A DNA stretch of 64,000 nucleotides from Sphingomonadales bacterium (GCA_027483465.1 JAIXUQ010000031.1:62001-126000), one strand, 5' to 3'. Positions 47,501-56,883 are shown, counted from the stretch's first letter. Notes: generated by a model from the sequence alone, not told the origin. Translations and numbers: made by a program.

Positions 47501-49073
47501 GGCCAGCTTCCGCGGGTTCAGCTTCCCGGTTTCGTTCAACGTGCCGCCGCCCGGCGAGGCGGTGGTGTTTGCCCGCTCGGGCAGCCAGATGGCGGGCGTG
47601 GTGCTGCCCACGGTGGACGGACCCAGTGTCATCCTGATGCGCAATCCCAGCAACCCTTTCAGCCAGTTGCTGGTGGTCACCGGCCGCACCGATGCCGAGA
47701 TCCTGGCGGCGGCCCGCGTGCTTGCGGCCTCGCCCAGTTCGCTGTCGGGCGCCCGTGCCAGTGTGGCGCCGATCACCATTCCGCCGCGCAAGCCCTATGA
47801 CGGTCCGCGCTGGCTCAACACCAGCAAGCCCGCACGTCTGGGCGATCTGGTGGCGCTTGAGCAACTCGAAGGCCAGGGCCTGCGCCCCGGCCTGCTGACG
47901 GTGCCGTTCCGCGTGCCGCCCGATCTGTTCTTCTGGCCGGCCAAGGGGGGCAAGGTCACCTTGCTCTATCGCTATCCCAACGGCAGCTGGCTGGATTACC
48001 GCATCTCGCGGCTGGACGTGCTGACCAACGGCAAGTTCCTGCGCTCCTTCCCGCTGGAAGGCCCCTCGGCGGTGGACAATGCCCGCGATTATGTCGGCTT
48101 CCCCGCCTATCAGACCGAAGGCCTGATCGATCTGCCGGCCTATAATCTGTTCGCGCAGAGCCAGCTGCAATTCTATTATGACCTCAAGGTCGAGAAGAAG
48201 GGCGAGTGCCAGACCTATCTGCCCGACAATGTGCGGGTTGGCATCGATGCCGATTCCAAGCTCGATCTCTCCTCTGCCCGGCATTTCGCGAAGATGCCCG
48301 ATCTGGCCTTCTTCGCCTCGTCCGGTTTCCCCTTCTCGCGCATGGGTGACCAGTCCGAAACCGTCGCCGTGCTTTCGGACCAGCCGACGGCGCCCGAGAT
48401 CGAGACCTTCCTGACCGTGATCGGCCGCATTTCCGACGTGTCTGGCGTGCCGGCCACCGCGGTGGAGGTGTTCCGTCCCACCCAGCTCACCGGTTCGGTG
48501 GGCAATCGTGATCTGCTGGTGATCGGCCCGATCAACCTCGCCACCCGCATGCCGCGTCTGTTTGACGGCGCCCCGATCATCATCGAAGGCGGCCAGGTCA
48601 GGGTGCGGTCCACCGAATTGTGGCAGCGCATCTTTGGCGGTTTCGGTTCCAACGTGGCTGGCAGCAGCCTGAAGGACGCCGCCCAGGTGGCCGTCTCCCA
48701 GGGCAATCTCACCACGATGATGAGCTGGCAATCGCCGTTTGATGCCAAGCGGGTGGTGGTGGCCCTGATGTCGGCCACGCCGGAACGGCTGCCTGCCATC
48801 CCGGCCTCGTTCAGCGATCCGCGCGTCAACTACACCATCCAGGGGGATCTCGCGATCGTCAGCAACGGCGGCTATTCCAGCTTCCGGGTGGGCGAAGCCT
48901 TCTGGCTGGGCGATCTGCCGCTGCCGATCTATGGCATGTGGTGGCTCAGCGAAAATCCGCTTATCCTTGCCTTGATCTTCTTGGGTTCTGCCCTGATCAT
49001 CGCCACCGCTGCCTGGGTGTTCCTGAGCGGCCGGGCCCGGCGCCGGGTGAAGGAACTGGGGGAACAGGGATGA
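44508..49073 (+). CDS. bcsAB: fused cellulose synthase catalytic and c-di-GMP-binding subunits (BcsA-BcsB, AcsAB-type)
   Basis: GT2 core (DDGRRPEF, VFDADHVPTR, TEDAHTSLKL, QRARWARG), PilZ (GRERRQVRVHLR...DISMGGAAV), then a BcsB domain (VSLKDLGVEFPLQLVSNMGEAGITYNLRADEVV...), in one 1521-aa ORF. Confidence 0.96.
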   Translation: MASSAGRAGNRGDQGGPVRAPGFNWARAGIAAYAWVMGLPDVLRWVVLALVGGFGIIGLSATIATPLDVQNQMLFGFAAFAVAFAIHRVDPSKRVTVALAILSTLVSTRYIYWRVTETLKFEEPLSLVLGTGLFLAEIYAWAILVIGYMQTIWPLKRTIRPIQGPPKTWPTVDVYVPTYNESLALVQDTVLAAMAMDYPPDRFKVWILDDGRRPEFEAFAREAGCGYLTRGDNLHAKAGNLNAALSRTTGEILCVFDADHVPTRAFLQLTVGWFQADPKLAVLQTPHFFYSPDPVQRNMPEVTELQGEGSLFYGVVQEGNDFWNAAFFCGSCALIRRVALKDTNGFTGETVTEDAHTSLKLQRKGWNTAYLNLRLSAGLATERLALHMGQRARWARGMTQIFRIDNPLLGPGLSLMQRFCYVNAMLAFQFPLPRIVFLTSPLCYLLLGQNIINASPLMIVAYAGPHLAFAMLGNLRVQGKYGRALWSEVYEALIAFQMVGPSVLPLFNPKAGKFNVTDKGGLLEESYYDWRSLRPQLITVGLLLLGLATGVVRLLMGQTADDAATLVLNMFWSLYSLFTLMVVLVVGRERRQVRVHLRAKADLPVSIYFDDGHIESGQLIDISMGGAAVQLDDPAQAGMRQASHLEINAAGRTYLLPARTIRAGDGRMTMQFREISLENRRCLVRIVFGRADAWPTAEDAPLVTATKSLSDQSKAAKSFLMWLWHDVIGKGMWKRSKRVEPVAPVEPVLGTAAEPGAALPVPGPAVPATVTAMLAALLLPLAALLLPGKAEAQPARAPAAATAPAAAPAGGVRRVSVSLKDLGVEFPLQLVSNMGEAGITYNLRADEVVTEAALTLNFAYSPQLLADLSQMVVLLNNEVVASVPLVREAAGGTTVTIPINPALFSSRNRLNFRFIGHYTRRCEDPLHSTLWSNISNSRTRLNLTLQRLDTGADLARLPAPFFDQSDPSKLRLPFVFLENPSNTMLKAAAATASYFGMAASFRGFSFPVSFNVPPPGEAVVFARSGSQMAGVVLPTVDGPSVILMRNPSNPFSQLLVVTGRTDAEILAAARVLAASPSSLSGARASVAPITIPPRKPYDGPRWLNTSKPARLGDLVALEQLEGQGLRPGLLTVPFRVPPDLFFWPAKGGKVTLLYRYPNGSWLDYRISRLDVLTNGKFLRSFPLEGPSAVDNARDYVGFPAYQTEGLIDLPAYNLFAQSQLQFYYDLKVEKKGECQTYLPDNVRVGIDADSKLDLSSARHFAKMPDLAFFASSGFPFSRMGDQSETVAVLSDQPTAPEIETFLTVIGRISDVSGVPATAVEVFRPTQLTGSVGNRDLLVIGPINLATRMPRLFDGAPIIIEGGQVRVRSTELWQRIFGGFGSNVAGSSLKDAAQVAVSQGNLTTMMSWQSPFDAKRVVVALMSATPERLPAIPASFSDPRVNYTIQGDLAIVSNGGYSSFRVGEAFWLGDLPLPIYGMWWLSENPLILALIFLGSALIIATAAWVFLSGRARRRVKELGEQG

Positions 49074-52000
49074 TCCGGCCACTGCATGTCTCGGCGCTGG
49101 CGCTGGCAACCGCGCTGGGCGGCCCGGCACTGGCCCAGGCCGCCGCGCCAACGGTTATCCTGCCCACCGATCAGGATGTTCTCAAGCCCACCGCCGAAGG
49201 CCAGACGGCCCCGCCCGTGGCGCGGCCCCGCGCCGGCGCGGCTGCCCCGCAACGCGCCGCCGCGCCCGCCGCCCAGCCGGCACCCGCCCGCGTTGATCTG
49301 ACCGCGGCGCTGATCCGCCAGGGCAAGGGCTGGCGCGCGCGTGGCCGCAAGGATCTCGCCAACGAATCGCTGCGTCGTGCCGTGCAGGCATCCCCCGGCA
49401 ATGCCGAGGCGATCTTTCTCCTCGCCCAATATGCCGCCCAGGATGGCAATGCCGAGAATGCCAATGCCTGGCTGAACCGGCTGCGCGGCCTGGTTGGCCC
49501 CGGTGATGGCCGTGTCGCCTCGGTGGAGCGCCTGCTCAACCGGGGGGCGTCGCCGCCGCCCACCGTGGCGCGCGCCAATGATGGCCTGTTTCCACAGCGC
49601 CCGGCCCCGGTTGCAGCCACGCCGGTTGCGGCCACCCCGCCGCCCCAACGCCCGGCCCCCCGCGTGGCCGAAGCGGCCGCACGCCCGGCCCCGGCTGCCC
49701 CGCGGGCCGCGCCCGTGGTCGTCCGCCCGGCTCCGCAGCCTGCCGAGGTGATGCTGCCGCGCGCGCAGGTGCAGAAACTCGCCGAGATGGCACCCCCGCC
49801 GCCGCCGCCCGAAGCCGCGCCGGCTGCGCCCGCCACGCCGGGGGAACCGCCTGCCGCTGCCCCCCGCAAGGCCGATCCCGATCCGGGCGGAGAGGCCCGG
49901 GCGTCCGGCTTCCGCGCGCTCAACGCCGGCCAGATCCGCGAGGCCGAGACCCAGTTCGAGCGGGCGCTTGCCGCCCGCGTCACCGACAGTGATGCCCGCG
50001 GCGGCCTTGGCATTGTCCGGGTGCGCCAGCAGCGCTTTGGCGAGGCCGAACAATTGCTGGTGCAGGCCATGCGCGGCCCGGAACCCCAGCGCTGGCAGGA
50101 AGCGCTGGACACCGCGCGCTTTTTTGGCGGGCTGATCAGGGCGCGCAACAGCGCCGAAGCCGGCCGGCTGGCCGATTCCGAAACCCAGGTGCGCAGCCTG
50201 ATGCGTGGCGGTTACCGCGACAAGACCGAAGCCGAAATCCTGCTGGCCAGCGTGCTCCTGCGCCAGCAGCGCTTTGGTGAATCGGAAAGCCTGTATCGCG
50301 GCCTCTATGGCCGGGTGAATGACCGGCCGGAGATCGTGCTGGGCCTCGCCGAATCGCTGGCCCGGCTGGGCCGCGAAGACGAAGCCATCGCATTTCTCGA
50401 CAAGGCGCCGCGCACGCGGGACACCCAGCAGGTGCGCGCCCAGTTGGAACGCACCCGCGCCACGGCACTGATGAGCAAGGGCGACAATTTTGGCGCCGGT
50501 GCCGCGCTGGCCGCGGCGCTGAACGCGGACCCGGAAAATCCGTGGACGCGCTATGAATTCGCCAAGTTCCTGATCAACGCCAACCAGCCGCGTGAAGCCA
50601 GCGAAGTGGCCGCACCGCTGTTTGCACAGGCCAACAGTGACAGCGAGGCGCTGCAGGCGGCGGCGCTCTATGCCGATTTTGCCGGTGATCCGCAGCGCGC
50701 CCAGGCCCTGCTGCAGCGCATTCCGCCGGCCGAGCGCAACGCCCAGGTGCGCGAGTTCGCCGAACGGGTGGACGTGAAATCACAGCTCACCCGCGCCCAG
50801 CTGCTGCAGCGCCAGGGCCAGACCGTGCAGGCAGTGAGCCTGCTGCGCCAGATCGTGGCCAAACCCGGCCTGCCCTTTGGCGCGCGCGCCCAGATCGCCC
50901 AGTCGCTGTTTGACATGGGAGACAATTATCAGGCCGGCAGCCTCGCGCTGCAGGCCGCGCGCGATCCCCTGCCCCAATCCGCCACGCCGGGGGATGGCAC
51001 CGGCTTTCTGCTGGTGCTGGGCGGGGCGGGCCAGGATGACGCCGCCAACATGCTGCTGCAAAAGCTGGCCGAGCGCGTGCGCACGCCCGAGGACCAGGCG
51101 GCGTGGCGTCAGGCCTATGGCGCCTACGCGGAAAAGCGGGCCGATGCCCTGCGGCTGGGCGGCGATCTTGCCGGCGCCTTTGATATCCTGTCGGCCGCCG
51201 TGGCGGTGTTGCCGCGCCATGCGGGCCTGATGTCCACCCTCGCCCGTGTCTATGCCACCGGCAATATGCAGCGCGAAGCGGGGCAGGCCTATGATGCGGC
51301 CCTGTCGATGCGGCCCAACGACCCGTCGCTGGCGCTGGACGCGGCCCGGTCTGCCGCGGCCGGCGAGGATTATGGCCGTGCCGTGCGACTGATCGAGCGC
51401 GCGCTGCGCCAGCGACCGGACGATCCCGAAACTTATTATGAGCTGGGCAAGATCGAGCAGGCGCGCGGCCGCGAACGGGCTGCCGTCCAGGCGTTTGAGC
51501 GGGCCGATCGCCTGCTGGCCCGCAGTGCCGGCGGCCCCGCCGGCCTGCGCAATCCGCAGGGCGTGCTGGGCCCCAATCCCTTTGCCCGGATTGCCGGTGC
51601 AGCAGCGCCGGCGGTTCCAGCCCCGCAGGGCAGCTATGCCAGCTTTGGCCCGGCCCCGGCCAACGCGCCCGCCGCAGCACCCAACCCGGCCTTGCCGGCC
51701 TGGGCAGGCGGCCGTGCCTCTGCCCCGGCTGCCTATGGCCAGGCGACCGCGCCGGCCGTTCCGCCGTCCTTTGCGGCCTATGCGCTGCCCGCCAACGGCC
51801 AGGCCGCGATGGTGCCGGCGATGGCATCGCCGTCTGCCGTGCCGCAGCCGCCCGTGCCGCAACCGGCAATGCCCGTGGCGGCAATGCCACAAGCCTATGC
51901 CCAGGCCCAGGCGCCGTTCCCGCAGCCCCGCGTGCCGGAAATCGGCTATCAGCCGCAGTCCGCCTATCCGGCGGCCGAGCCCTATGCCGGCCGTGGCTAT

Positions 52001-53290
52001 GGCCCGGTGCAGCGCACCGCGGAAGCCCGCCCGCCGCGGGACCGGTCTGCACCGGTGTATGAAGCCGAACCCAATGTGGATGTGCCCGTTCTGGGTGGCC
52101 GCATCACGGCGGTGACGGATGCCAGTGCGCCGCTGGCGGTGAGGGTGCGCAGCGAGCTGACCGCAGCGCAGCTGGATTCGATTCCGCTGGTCGAAGGCCA
52201 GGTGAACATGCGCGCCCGCAGCGGCGAGAGCGGCACCAGCAATCTCACCGAGATCGGCGCCACCATCGAAGCGCTCGCCCCGCTGCGCGGTGTGGGCCAG
52301 CTGGGTGTGCGGGTGCGGCCGGTGCTGATTTCCGCCGGCACCCCCAACCTCAGCGCCACGGGGCGCACCGGCACCTATCCGCTGATCACCGCGCCCGGGA
52401 TCATCAACGGTGTTGATATCGTGCTGCCGGCACAGCGCACCCGCAACGATGCCGGGGTTGAGGCGTCGCTGCTGTTCCGCAGTGGCTGGCTCAGCGCCGA
52501 TGTCGGCATGTCGCCCTATGGCTTCCTCTACAACGACATCATCGGCGGGGTGCGGGCCACACCGCGCTTTGGCGCGCTGGAGCTGAGGGTTGGTGCCGAG
52601 CGCCGGGCGGTGGAGGATTCGGTGCTGTCGTGGGCGGGCACGCTTGATCCGGTCACCGGAATCGCATCGGGCGGGGTGCGGCGCAATGCGGCCAACATCG
52701 GCGTGTCTGTCACCGGGGGCAGCGTGGGTGGCTATCTCGATGGCTCCTTCCGCCGCTTCACCGGCCGCAACGTCCCTGACAATGATTCGATCGAGGTCAA
52801 CGGCGGCTTTTATTGGCGGCTGATCAACGAGACCGACCGGCGGCTCCAGATCGGCATGAACGTCAATTACCAGAGCTTCGAGCGCAACCTGCGCTATTTC
52901 ACCCTCGGTCACGGTGGCTATTTCAGCCCGCAGCAGTTCGTCGCCATCGGCCTGCCGATCAACTATCTGGGCGCGGGCGATGATTGGCGATTCTCGCTGA
53001 ACGTAACCCCCGGCGTTCAGTCGTTCAGCGAGGATCCGGCGCCCTATTTCCCGGGTTTTGCCACCCAGCAGAACCAACTGGTCAGCCTGTCTTTGCTGGA
53101 TGATGCGGTGCCGGCCTTCTATCTTGGCACCAGCCGCTCCGGATTCGGGATTGCCTCGCGGGTCAGCGGTGAATATCGCATCCAGCGGGCCACGTCGCTG
53201 GGTGGGCTGTTGTCACTCGATACCTTTGGCGCCTTCTCCGAATTCCGCGCCGGCATCTTCCTGCGCCGGCAATTCAATATTGGGAAGTGA
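49070..53290 (+). CDS. bcsC: cellulose synthase outer-membrane export protein BcsC (TPR plus barrel)
   Basis: Signal peptide, multiple TPRs, C-terminal BCSC barrel (GNLRYFTLGHGGYFSPQQFVAIGLPINY). Confidence 0.95.
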   Translation: MIRPLHVSALALATALGGPALAQAAAPTVILPTDQDVLKPTAEGQTAPPVARPRAGAAAPQRAAAPAAQPAPARVDLTAALIRQGKGWRARGRKDLANESLRRAVQASPGNAEAIFLLAQYAAQDGNAENANAWLNRLRGLVGPGDGRVASVERLLNRGASPPPTVARANDGLFPQRPAPVAATPVAATPPPQRPAPRVAEAAARPAPAAPRAAPVVVRPAPQPAEVMLPRAQVQKLAEMAPPPPPPEAAPAAPATPGEPPAAAPRKADPDPGGEARASGFRALNAGQIREAETQFERALAARVTDSDARGGLGIVRVRQQRFGEAEQLLVQAMRGPEPQRWQEALDTARFFGGLIRARNSAEAGRLADSETQVRSLMRGGYRDKTEAEILLASVLLRQQRFGESESLYRGLYGRVNDRPEIVLGLAESLARLGREDEAIAFLDKAPRTRDTQQVRAQLERTRATALMSKGDNFGAGAALAAALNADPENPWTRYEFAKFLINANQPREASEVAAPLFAQANSDSEALQAAALYADFAGDPQRAQALLQRIPPAERNAQVREFAERVDVKSQLTRAQLLQRQGQTVQAVSLLRQIVAKPGLPFGARAQIAQSLFDMGDNYQAGSLALQAARDPLPQSATPGDGTGFLLVLGGAGQDDAANMLLQKLAERVRTPEDQAAWRQAYGAYAEKRADALRLGGDLAGAFDILSAAVAVLPRHAGLMSTLARVYATGNMQREAGQAYDAALSMRPNDPSLALDAARSAAAGEDYGRAVRLIERALRQRPDDPETYYELGKIEQARGRERAAVQAFERADRLLARSAGGPAGLRNPQGVLGPNPFARIAGAAAPAVPAPQGSYASFGPAPANAPAAAPNPALPAWAGGRASAPAAYGQATAPAVPPSFAAYALPANGQAAMVPAMASPSAVPQPPVPQPAMPVAAMPQAYAQAQAPFPQPRVPEIGYQPQSAYPAAEPYAGRGYGPVQRTAEARPPRDRSAPVYEAEPNVDVPVLGGRITAVTDASAPLAVRVRSELTAAQLDSIPLVEGQVNMRARSGESGTSNLTEIGATIEALAPLRGVGQLGVRVRPVLISAGTPNLSATGRTGTYPLITAPGIINGVDIVLPAQRTRNDAGVEASLLFRSGWLSADVGMSPYGFLYNDIIGGVRATPRFGALELRVGAERRAVEDSVLSWAGTLDPVTGIASGGVRRNAANIGVSVTGGSVGGYLDGSFRRFTGRNVPDNDSIEVNGGFYWRLINETDRRLQIGMNVNYQSFERNLRYFTLGHGGYFSPQQFVAIGLPINYLGAGDDWRFSLNVTPGVQSFSEDPAPYFPGFATQQNQLVSLSLLDDAVPAFYLGTSRSGFGIASRVSGEYRIQRATSLGGLLSLDTFGAFSEFRAGIFLRRQFNIGK

Positions 53291-53292
53291 AG

Positions 53293-53778
53293 ATGATGAA
53301 TGCACCCGAAGCTGCCGGTGCCGACCCGCGTGACCAGGATCTCGCCTATCTGGCGGCCCGCGCCTTTGATCCGCAATGGCGGCTGTTCCTGGATTGCCTG
53401 GCCGGCGAATTGTTCCAGAATTTCGCCGCCGAGGAAGCCGGCGGCTTTTTCCGCCAGATCGGCATCCGCATGGCCGGCCAGTTGCAGCCCGGCCCCAGCG
53501 CAACGGTGCCCGAACTGGAGCAGGCGCTGAATGCCGTGTGGCAGGGCATCGGCTGGGGCCGGGTGCAACTGGTGGTGAATGATCAGGGCCTGTTCATCCT
53601 GCACCGCGCCTTCCCGGGCAGTCATGCGCCTGCCAGCGCCTGGCGCCAGGCCTTTGCCGCGGTGCTGGAAGGGCTCTATACCCATTGGCTGCAAAGCCAG
53701 GGCGGCGATCCTGCCATGCGCGCCGTTCATCTTGATGACGGCGCCGCCGATGCGCTGGTGTTCAAATTTGGCTTCTAG
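53293..53778 (+). CDS. bcsD: cellulose synthase subunit D
   Basis: WRLFLDCLAGELFQNFAAEEAGGFFRQIGIRMAGQLQPG...LEQALNAVWQGIGWGRVQL. Confidence 0.92.
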   Translation: MMNAPEAAGADPRDQDLAYLAARAFDPQWRLFLDCLAGELFQNFAAEEAGGFFRQIGIRMAGQLQPGPSATVPELEQALNAVWQGIGWGRVQLVVNDQGLFILHRAFPGSHAPASAWRQAFAAVLEGLYTHWLQSQGGDPAMRAVHLDDGAADALVFKFGF

Positions 53779-54784
53779 GCGGCGGTTTCTCGCGCTTGTG
53801 GGCGCGGCCGGCGTGAGCACGGCTGTCGCCCCTGTGGCCGCCGCCACGCCCGATGCCGAATGGCTGGCCTTCAAGGCCCGCTTTGTCGGCAGCGACGGCC
53901 GGGTGGTGGACAACGGCAATGGCGGCATCAGCCATTCCGAAGGCCAATCCTATGCGCTGTTGCTGGCCGAAAGCGCCAATGACCGCGAAGCCTTTGATCG
54001 CATCTGGGCCTGGACCAGCGCGAACCTGGCCCGCAAGGACGTGGCGCTGTTTGCCTGGCGCTTTGATCCGGTGAAGGGCGTCATTGACCGCAACAACGCC
54101 ACCGACGGCGATCTGCTGATGGCCTATGCCTTGCAGCGGGCAGCCACCCGCTGGAAACTGCCGGCCTATGCCGAAATCTCGCGCCGCATCCGGGCCGACA
54201 TCATCGGCCGGCTGGTCCGCCGCTTTGGCGGCCGCCTGTTGCTGCTCCCCGGGCTCGACGGTTTTTCCTTCGTCGATTCGATCACGGTCAATCCCTCCTA
54301 TTTCGTGTTTCCGGCGCTGGATCTGTTTGCCCGGCTGGAACCGCGCTCGGCCTGGCCAGAACTGCGCGACGAATGTTTGCGGATCGTGCGCGAGGGCCAT
54401 TTCGGCCCGGCTGACCTGCCGGTGGACTGGCTTCGTGTTGATCAGGGTGGCCGGCTGTGGAGCGACCCGGATCGGCCGCCCACCTTTGGCTATGATGCCA
54501 TTCGCATCCCGCTGTATCTGCTGTGGTCGCGCCGTGCCGGTGATCAGGCGCTGCGCGGCATCCGGGCCTGGTGGCTGCGGGCGCAGGCCAATGGGCGCGG
54601 CATCCCGGCCAGCATCAATGTCGCCACCGGCGTCACCTCGCCGGAACTGCTTTCGCCGGGCGCGTTGCGCGTGGTCGAACTGGCGCTCAGCGGCCGGCTG
54701 TCAGGCGCCGCGTTGCCGATGGGCCTTGATTATTATGCCAGCGCGCTGTGGCTGCTGGCCGGCCAGGCCGCCGCCGCGCGATAG
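53768..54784 (+). CDS. bcsZ: GH8 endo-1,4-beta-glucanase BcsZ
   Basis: GHS(E) SEGQSYALLLA, NNATDGDLLMAYALQRAA; N-terminal SRRRFLALVGAAG signal; TTG start at 53768 or ATG at 53750, overlapping bcsD. Confidence 0.93.
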   Translation: MASRRRFLALVGAAGVSTAVAPVAAATPDAEWLAFKARFVGSDGRVVDNGNGGISHSEGQSYALLLAESANDREAFDRIWAWTSANLARKDVALFAWRFDPVKGVIDRNNATDGDLLMAYALQRAATRWKLPAYAEISRRIRADIIGRLVRRFGGRLLLLPGLDGFSFVDSITVNPSYFVFPALDLFARLEPRSAWPELRDECLRIVREGHFGPADLPVDWLRVDQGGRLWSDPDRPPTFGYDAIRIPLYLLWSRRAGDQALRGIRAWWLRAQANGRGIPASINVATGVTSPELLSPGALRVVELALSGRLSGAALPMGLDYYASALWLLAGQAAAAR

Positions 54785-54794
54785 CCACGGCCCT

Positions 54795-55490
54795 TCAGGC
54801 CGCCGCGTCGCCCGGTTTGTCTTGCAGGGCATAGCCCATGCCCCACATGGTGGCGATATGGCCCGATTCCGGGGCACCCGCCTCGTGCAGCTTGCGGCGG
54901 ATCTTGCACACGAACACGTCGATGATCTTGGAATCGGGTTTCTTGCGGCCTTCATACAGGTGCAGCACGAAATAATCCTTGGGCAGGGTCTTGCCCTTGC
55001 GCAGCGCCATCAGCTCCAGCAGCTTGAACTCGGTGGCCGTCAGCGCCACCCGCTTGCCGTCCACGCACACCTGGTGCGACGCCAGATCGATGGTGATCGG
55101 CCCCACCGTCACGATCGCCTGGCTGTGCCCCTGCGACCGCCGCCGCAAGGCATGCAACCGCGCGATCAGTTCGCCGGTTTCAAACGGCTTGACGACATAA
55201 TCATCCGCACCGGCATTGAGACAGGCGATCTTGGTGCTGGTTTCGGCATGGCCGGAAATGATCACCACCGGCTGCTGCACCTTGTAGGCCCGGGCCAGCC
55301 GCAGCATGTCGAGGCCATTGCTGTCGGGCAGCATCAGATCCAGGATGATGGCATCATATTGCGCCGATCGCGCCAGCTCCAGCCCGGCCTTGGCTTCGGC
55401 CGCGCGCTGCGTGTCGATGCCGGCCTTGCCAAATGCCAGGGTGAGGGAACGTGCCAGCGTGTCATCGTCCTCGATCAACAGCACCCGCAT
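54795..55490 (-). CDS. CtrA-like OmpR-family response regulator
   Basis: MRVLLIEDDDTLARSL...ILDLMLPDSNGLDMLR...KPFETGELIARLHALRRRSQGHSQ...LTATEFKLLELMALRKGKTLPKDYFVLHLYEGRKKPDSKIIDVFVCKIRRKL; closely resembles CtrA. A longer in-frame start exists at 55541. Confidence 0.88.
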   Translation of the reverse strand: MRVLLIEDDDTLARSLTLAFGKAGIDTQRAAEAKAGLELARSAQYDAIILDLMLPDSNGLDMLRLARAYKVQQPVVIISGHAETSTKIACLNAGADDYVVKPFETGELIARLHALRRRSQGHSQAIVTVGPITIDLASHQVCVDGKRVALTATEFKLLELMALRKGKTLPKDYFVLHLYEGRKKPDSKIIDVFVCKIRRKLHEAGAPESGHIATMWGMGYALQDKPGDAAA

Positions 55491-55617
55491 CGACCCAGCC
55501 TCGTTATCGTTCGAATTCGTCAATTTCATGCGCCCGTGCACAATGATCTGTTAACCATCCGCGCAGACGGCGGCAATCCTTATCATTCGGATATGTGGCA
55601 GATCGCAGGTGGCGGGT

Positions 55618-56883
55618 TCAGGCCGCCGGTTGCAGGCGCTGGTCAAGCTGGCCGTGGTGCAGCACCCGGTTGCGGCCGGCCGCCTTGGCGGCATAAAGGG
55701 CGGTATCGGCGTCGCGCAGCAGCTGTTCGAACAGCAGCGCCGGATCCTTGCCGGCCGCAGGCGCTTCGCAGCTTGCCACACCGATGCTCACTGTCACCCG
55801 CGGGTGCTGCTCCTGATCCTGCCTGGCGTTGATGCGCGATGCCACCGTGAGCGCCTCGTCCCGGCCGGTCACCGGCAGGATCACTACAAATTCCTCACCG
55901 CCATAGCGGCCGAACGCGTCGTGCCGGCGCAGGGTGGCCCGCACATGATCGGCAAAGGCCCGCAACACCTGGTCACCGGCCAGATGCCCGTACCGGTCAT
56001 TCACCTGCTTGAAATGGTCAAGATCCAGCATCAGCACCGAAAACGCCCGGCCCTGTCGCAGGAACAGGCCGGCCTCCGCTGCCCCCCGGTCCATCAGGGC
56101 GCCGCGGGTCAGGGCGCCGGTCAGCCGGTCGTGCAGGGCCAGATGTTCGACGTGGTTGCGCACGCCTTCTTCGCCCAGCAGCACGAAACCGATGGTGAGC
56201 CAGAACAGCAGCAGGCCGTAGACCGCGAGATAGACCATCTGCGTGATCATCAGGCCGGCCAGGCCGGCGTGCTGGCCGGGCAGGCTGATCATCACCGCCC
56301 GCACCAGCATCAGCACCGCCACCAGCGCCAGCCCGATCAGCAGGAAACCGCCGGTGAATGTGTTGCGCCGGTGGCTCCACAGCGCCGCAATCGTCTCCCC
56401 TGCCAAGGCGCAGATCATGATCGCCAGAATCCACGCCCGCGCCACCATGCTGGGGCTGATGCTGGTAAAGACCCACATTGCCGCCACCGCGGCGACCAGC
56501 ATAACCCAGGGCCAGCGCGGCGCGGTTTCGCCCAGAAACTGCCGCGTGCCCGTGGCATAGGCTGCCAGGCCGGTGAAGATCAGGCCGGCGCCGGCGGGGG
56601 GCAACAGCGCGAAGGCCATCGTGTCGCGAAACGCATAGAGCGTGCCACCCACGAAGATGAGCGCCGGCGCCGCGCTCCACAGGCCCATGCCGCGAAACAC
56701 GTCGCGATAGCTGCGCCACTGATAGACAAGGATGACAGACATGAGGACCGCCATGGCGGCCGCCAGCAGCACCGTGACGCGCAGATCGACAACGGTCAGC
56801 CGCACGTCTGCCTCTGGCGCCTGATATGCCCGGTCCCTCGCATGACCGCCCATCTCCTGCCACACCGGCCCGGCGGCCGCCAA
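55618..56883 (-). CDS. membrane GGDEF diguanylate cyclase
   Basis: Multiple TMs, then LTGALTRGALMD...DLDHFKQVNDRYGHLAGDQVLR...FGRYGGEEFVVILP (intact GGEEF). Confidence 0.93.
   Translation of the reverse strand: MAAAGPVWQEMGGHARDRAYQAPEADVRLTVVDLRVTVLLAAAMAVLMSVILVYQWRSYRDVFRGMGLWSAAPALIFVGGTLYAFRDTMAFALLPPAGAGLIFTGLAAYATGTRQFLGETAPRWPWVMLVAAVAAMWVFTSISPSMVARAWILAIMICALAGETIAALWSHRRNTFTGGFLLIGLALVAVLMLVRAVMISLPGQHAGLAGLMITQMVYLAVYGLLLFWLTIGFVLLGEEGVRNHVEHLALHDRLTGALTRGALMDRGAAEAGLFLRQGRAFSVLMLDLDHFKQVNDRYGHLAGDQVLRAFADHVRATLRRHDAFGRYGGEEFVVILPVTGRDEALTVASRINARQDQEQHPRVTVSIGVASCEAPAAGKDPALLFEQLLRDADTALYAAKAAGRNRVLHHGQLDQRLQPAA

Noticed and set aside
46644-49151. 835-aa minus-strand ORF
   Set aside because: Lies opposite the well-supported BcsAB gene; no domain recognised.
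50780-53077. 765-aa minus-strand ORF
   Set aside because: Opposite BcsC; antisense artefact.
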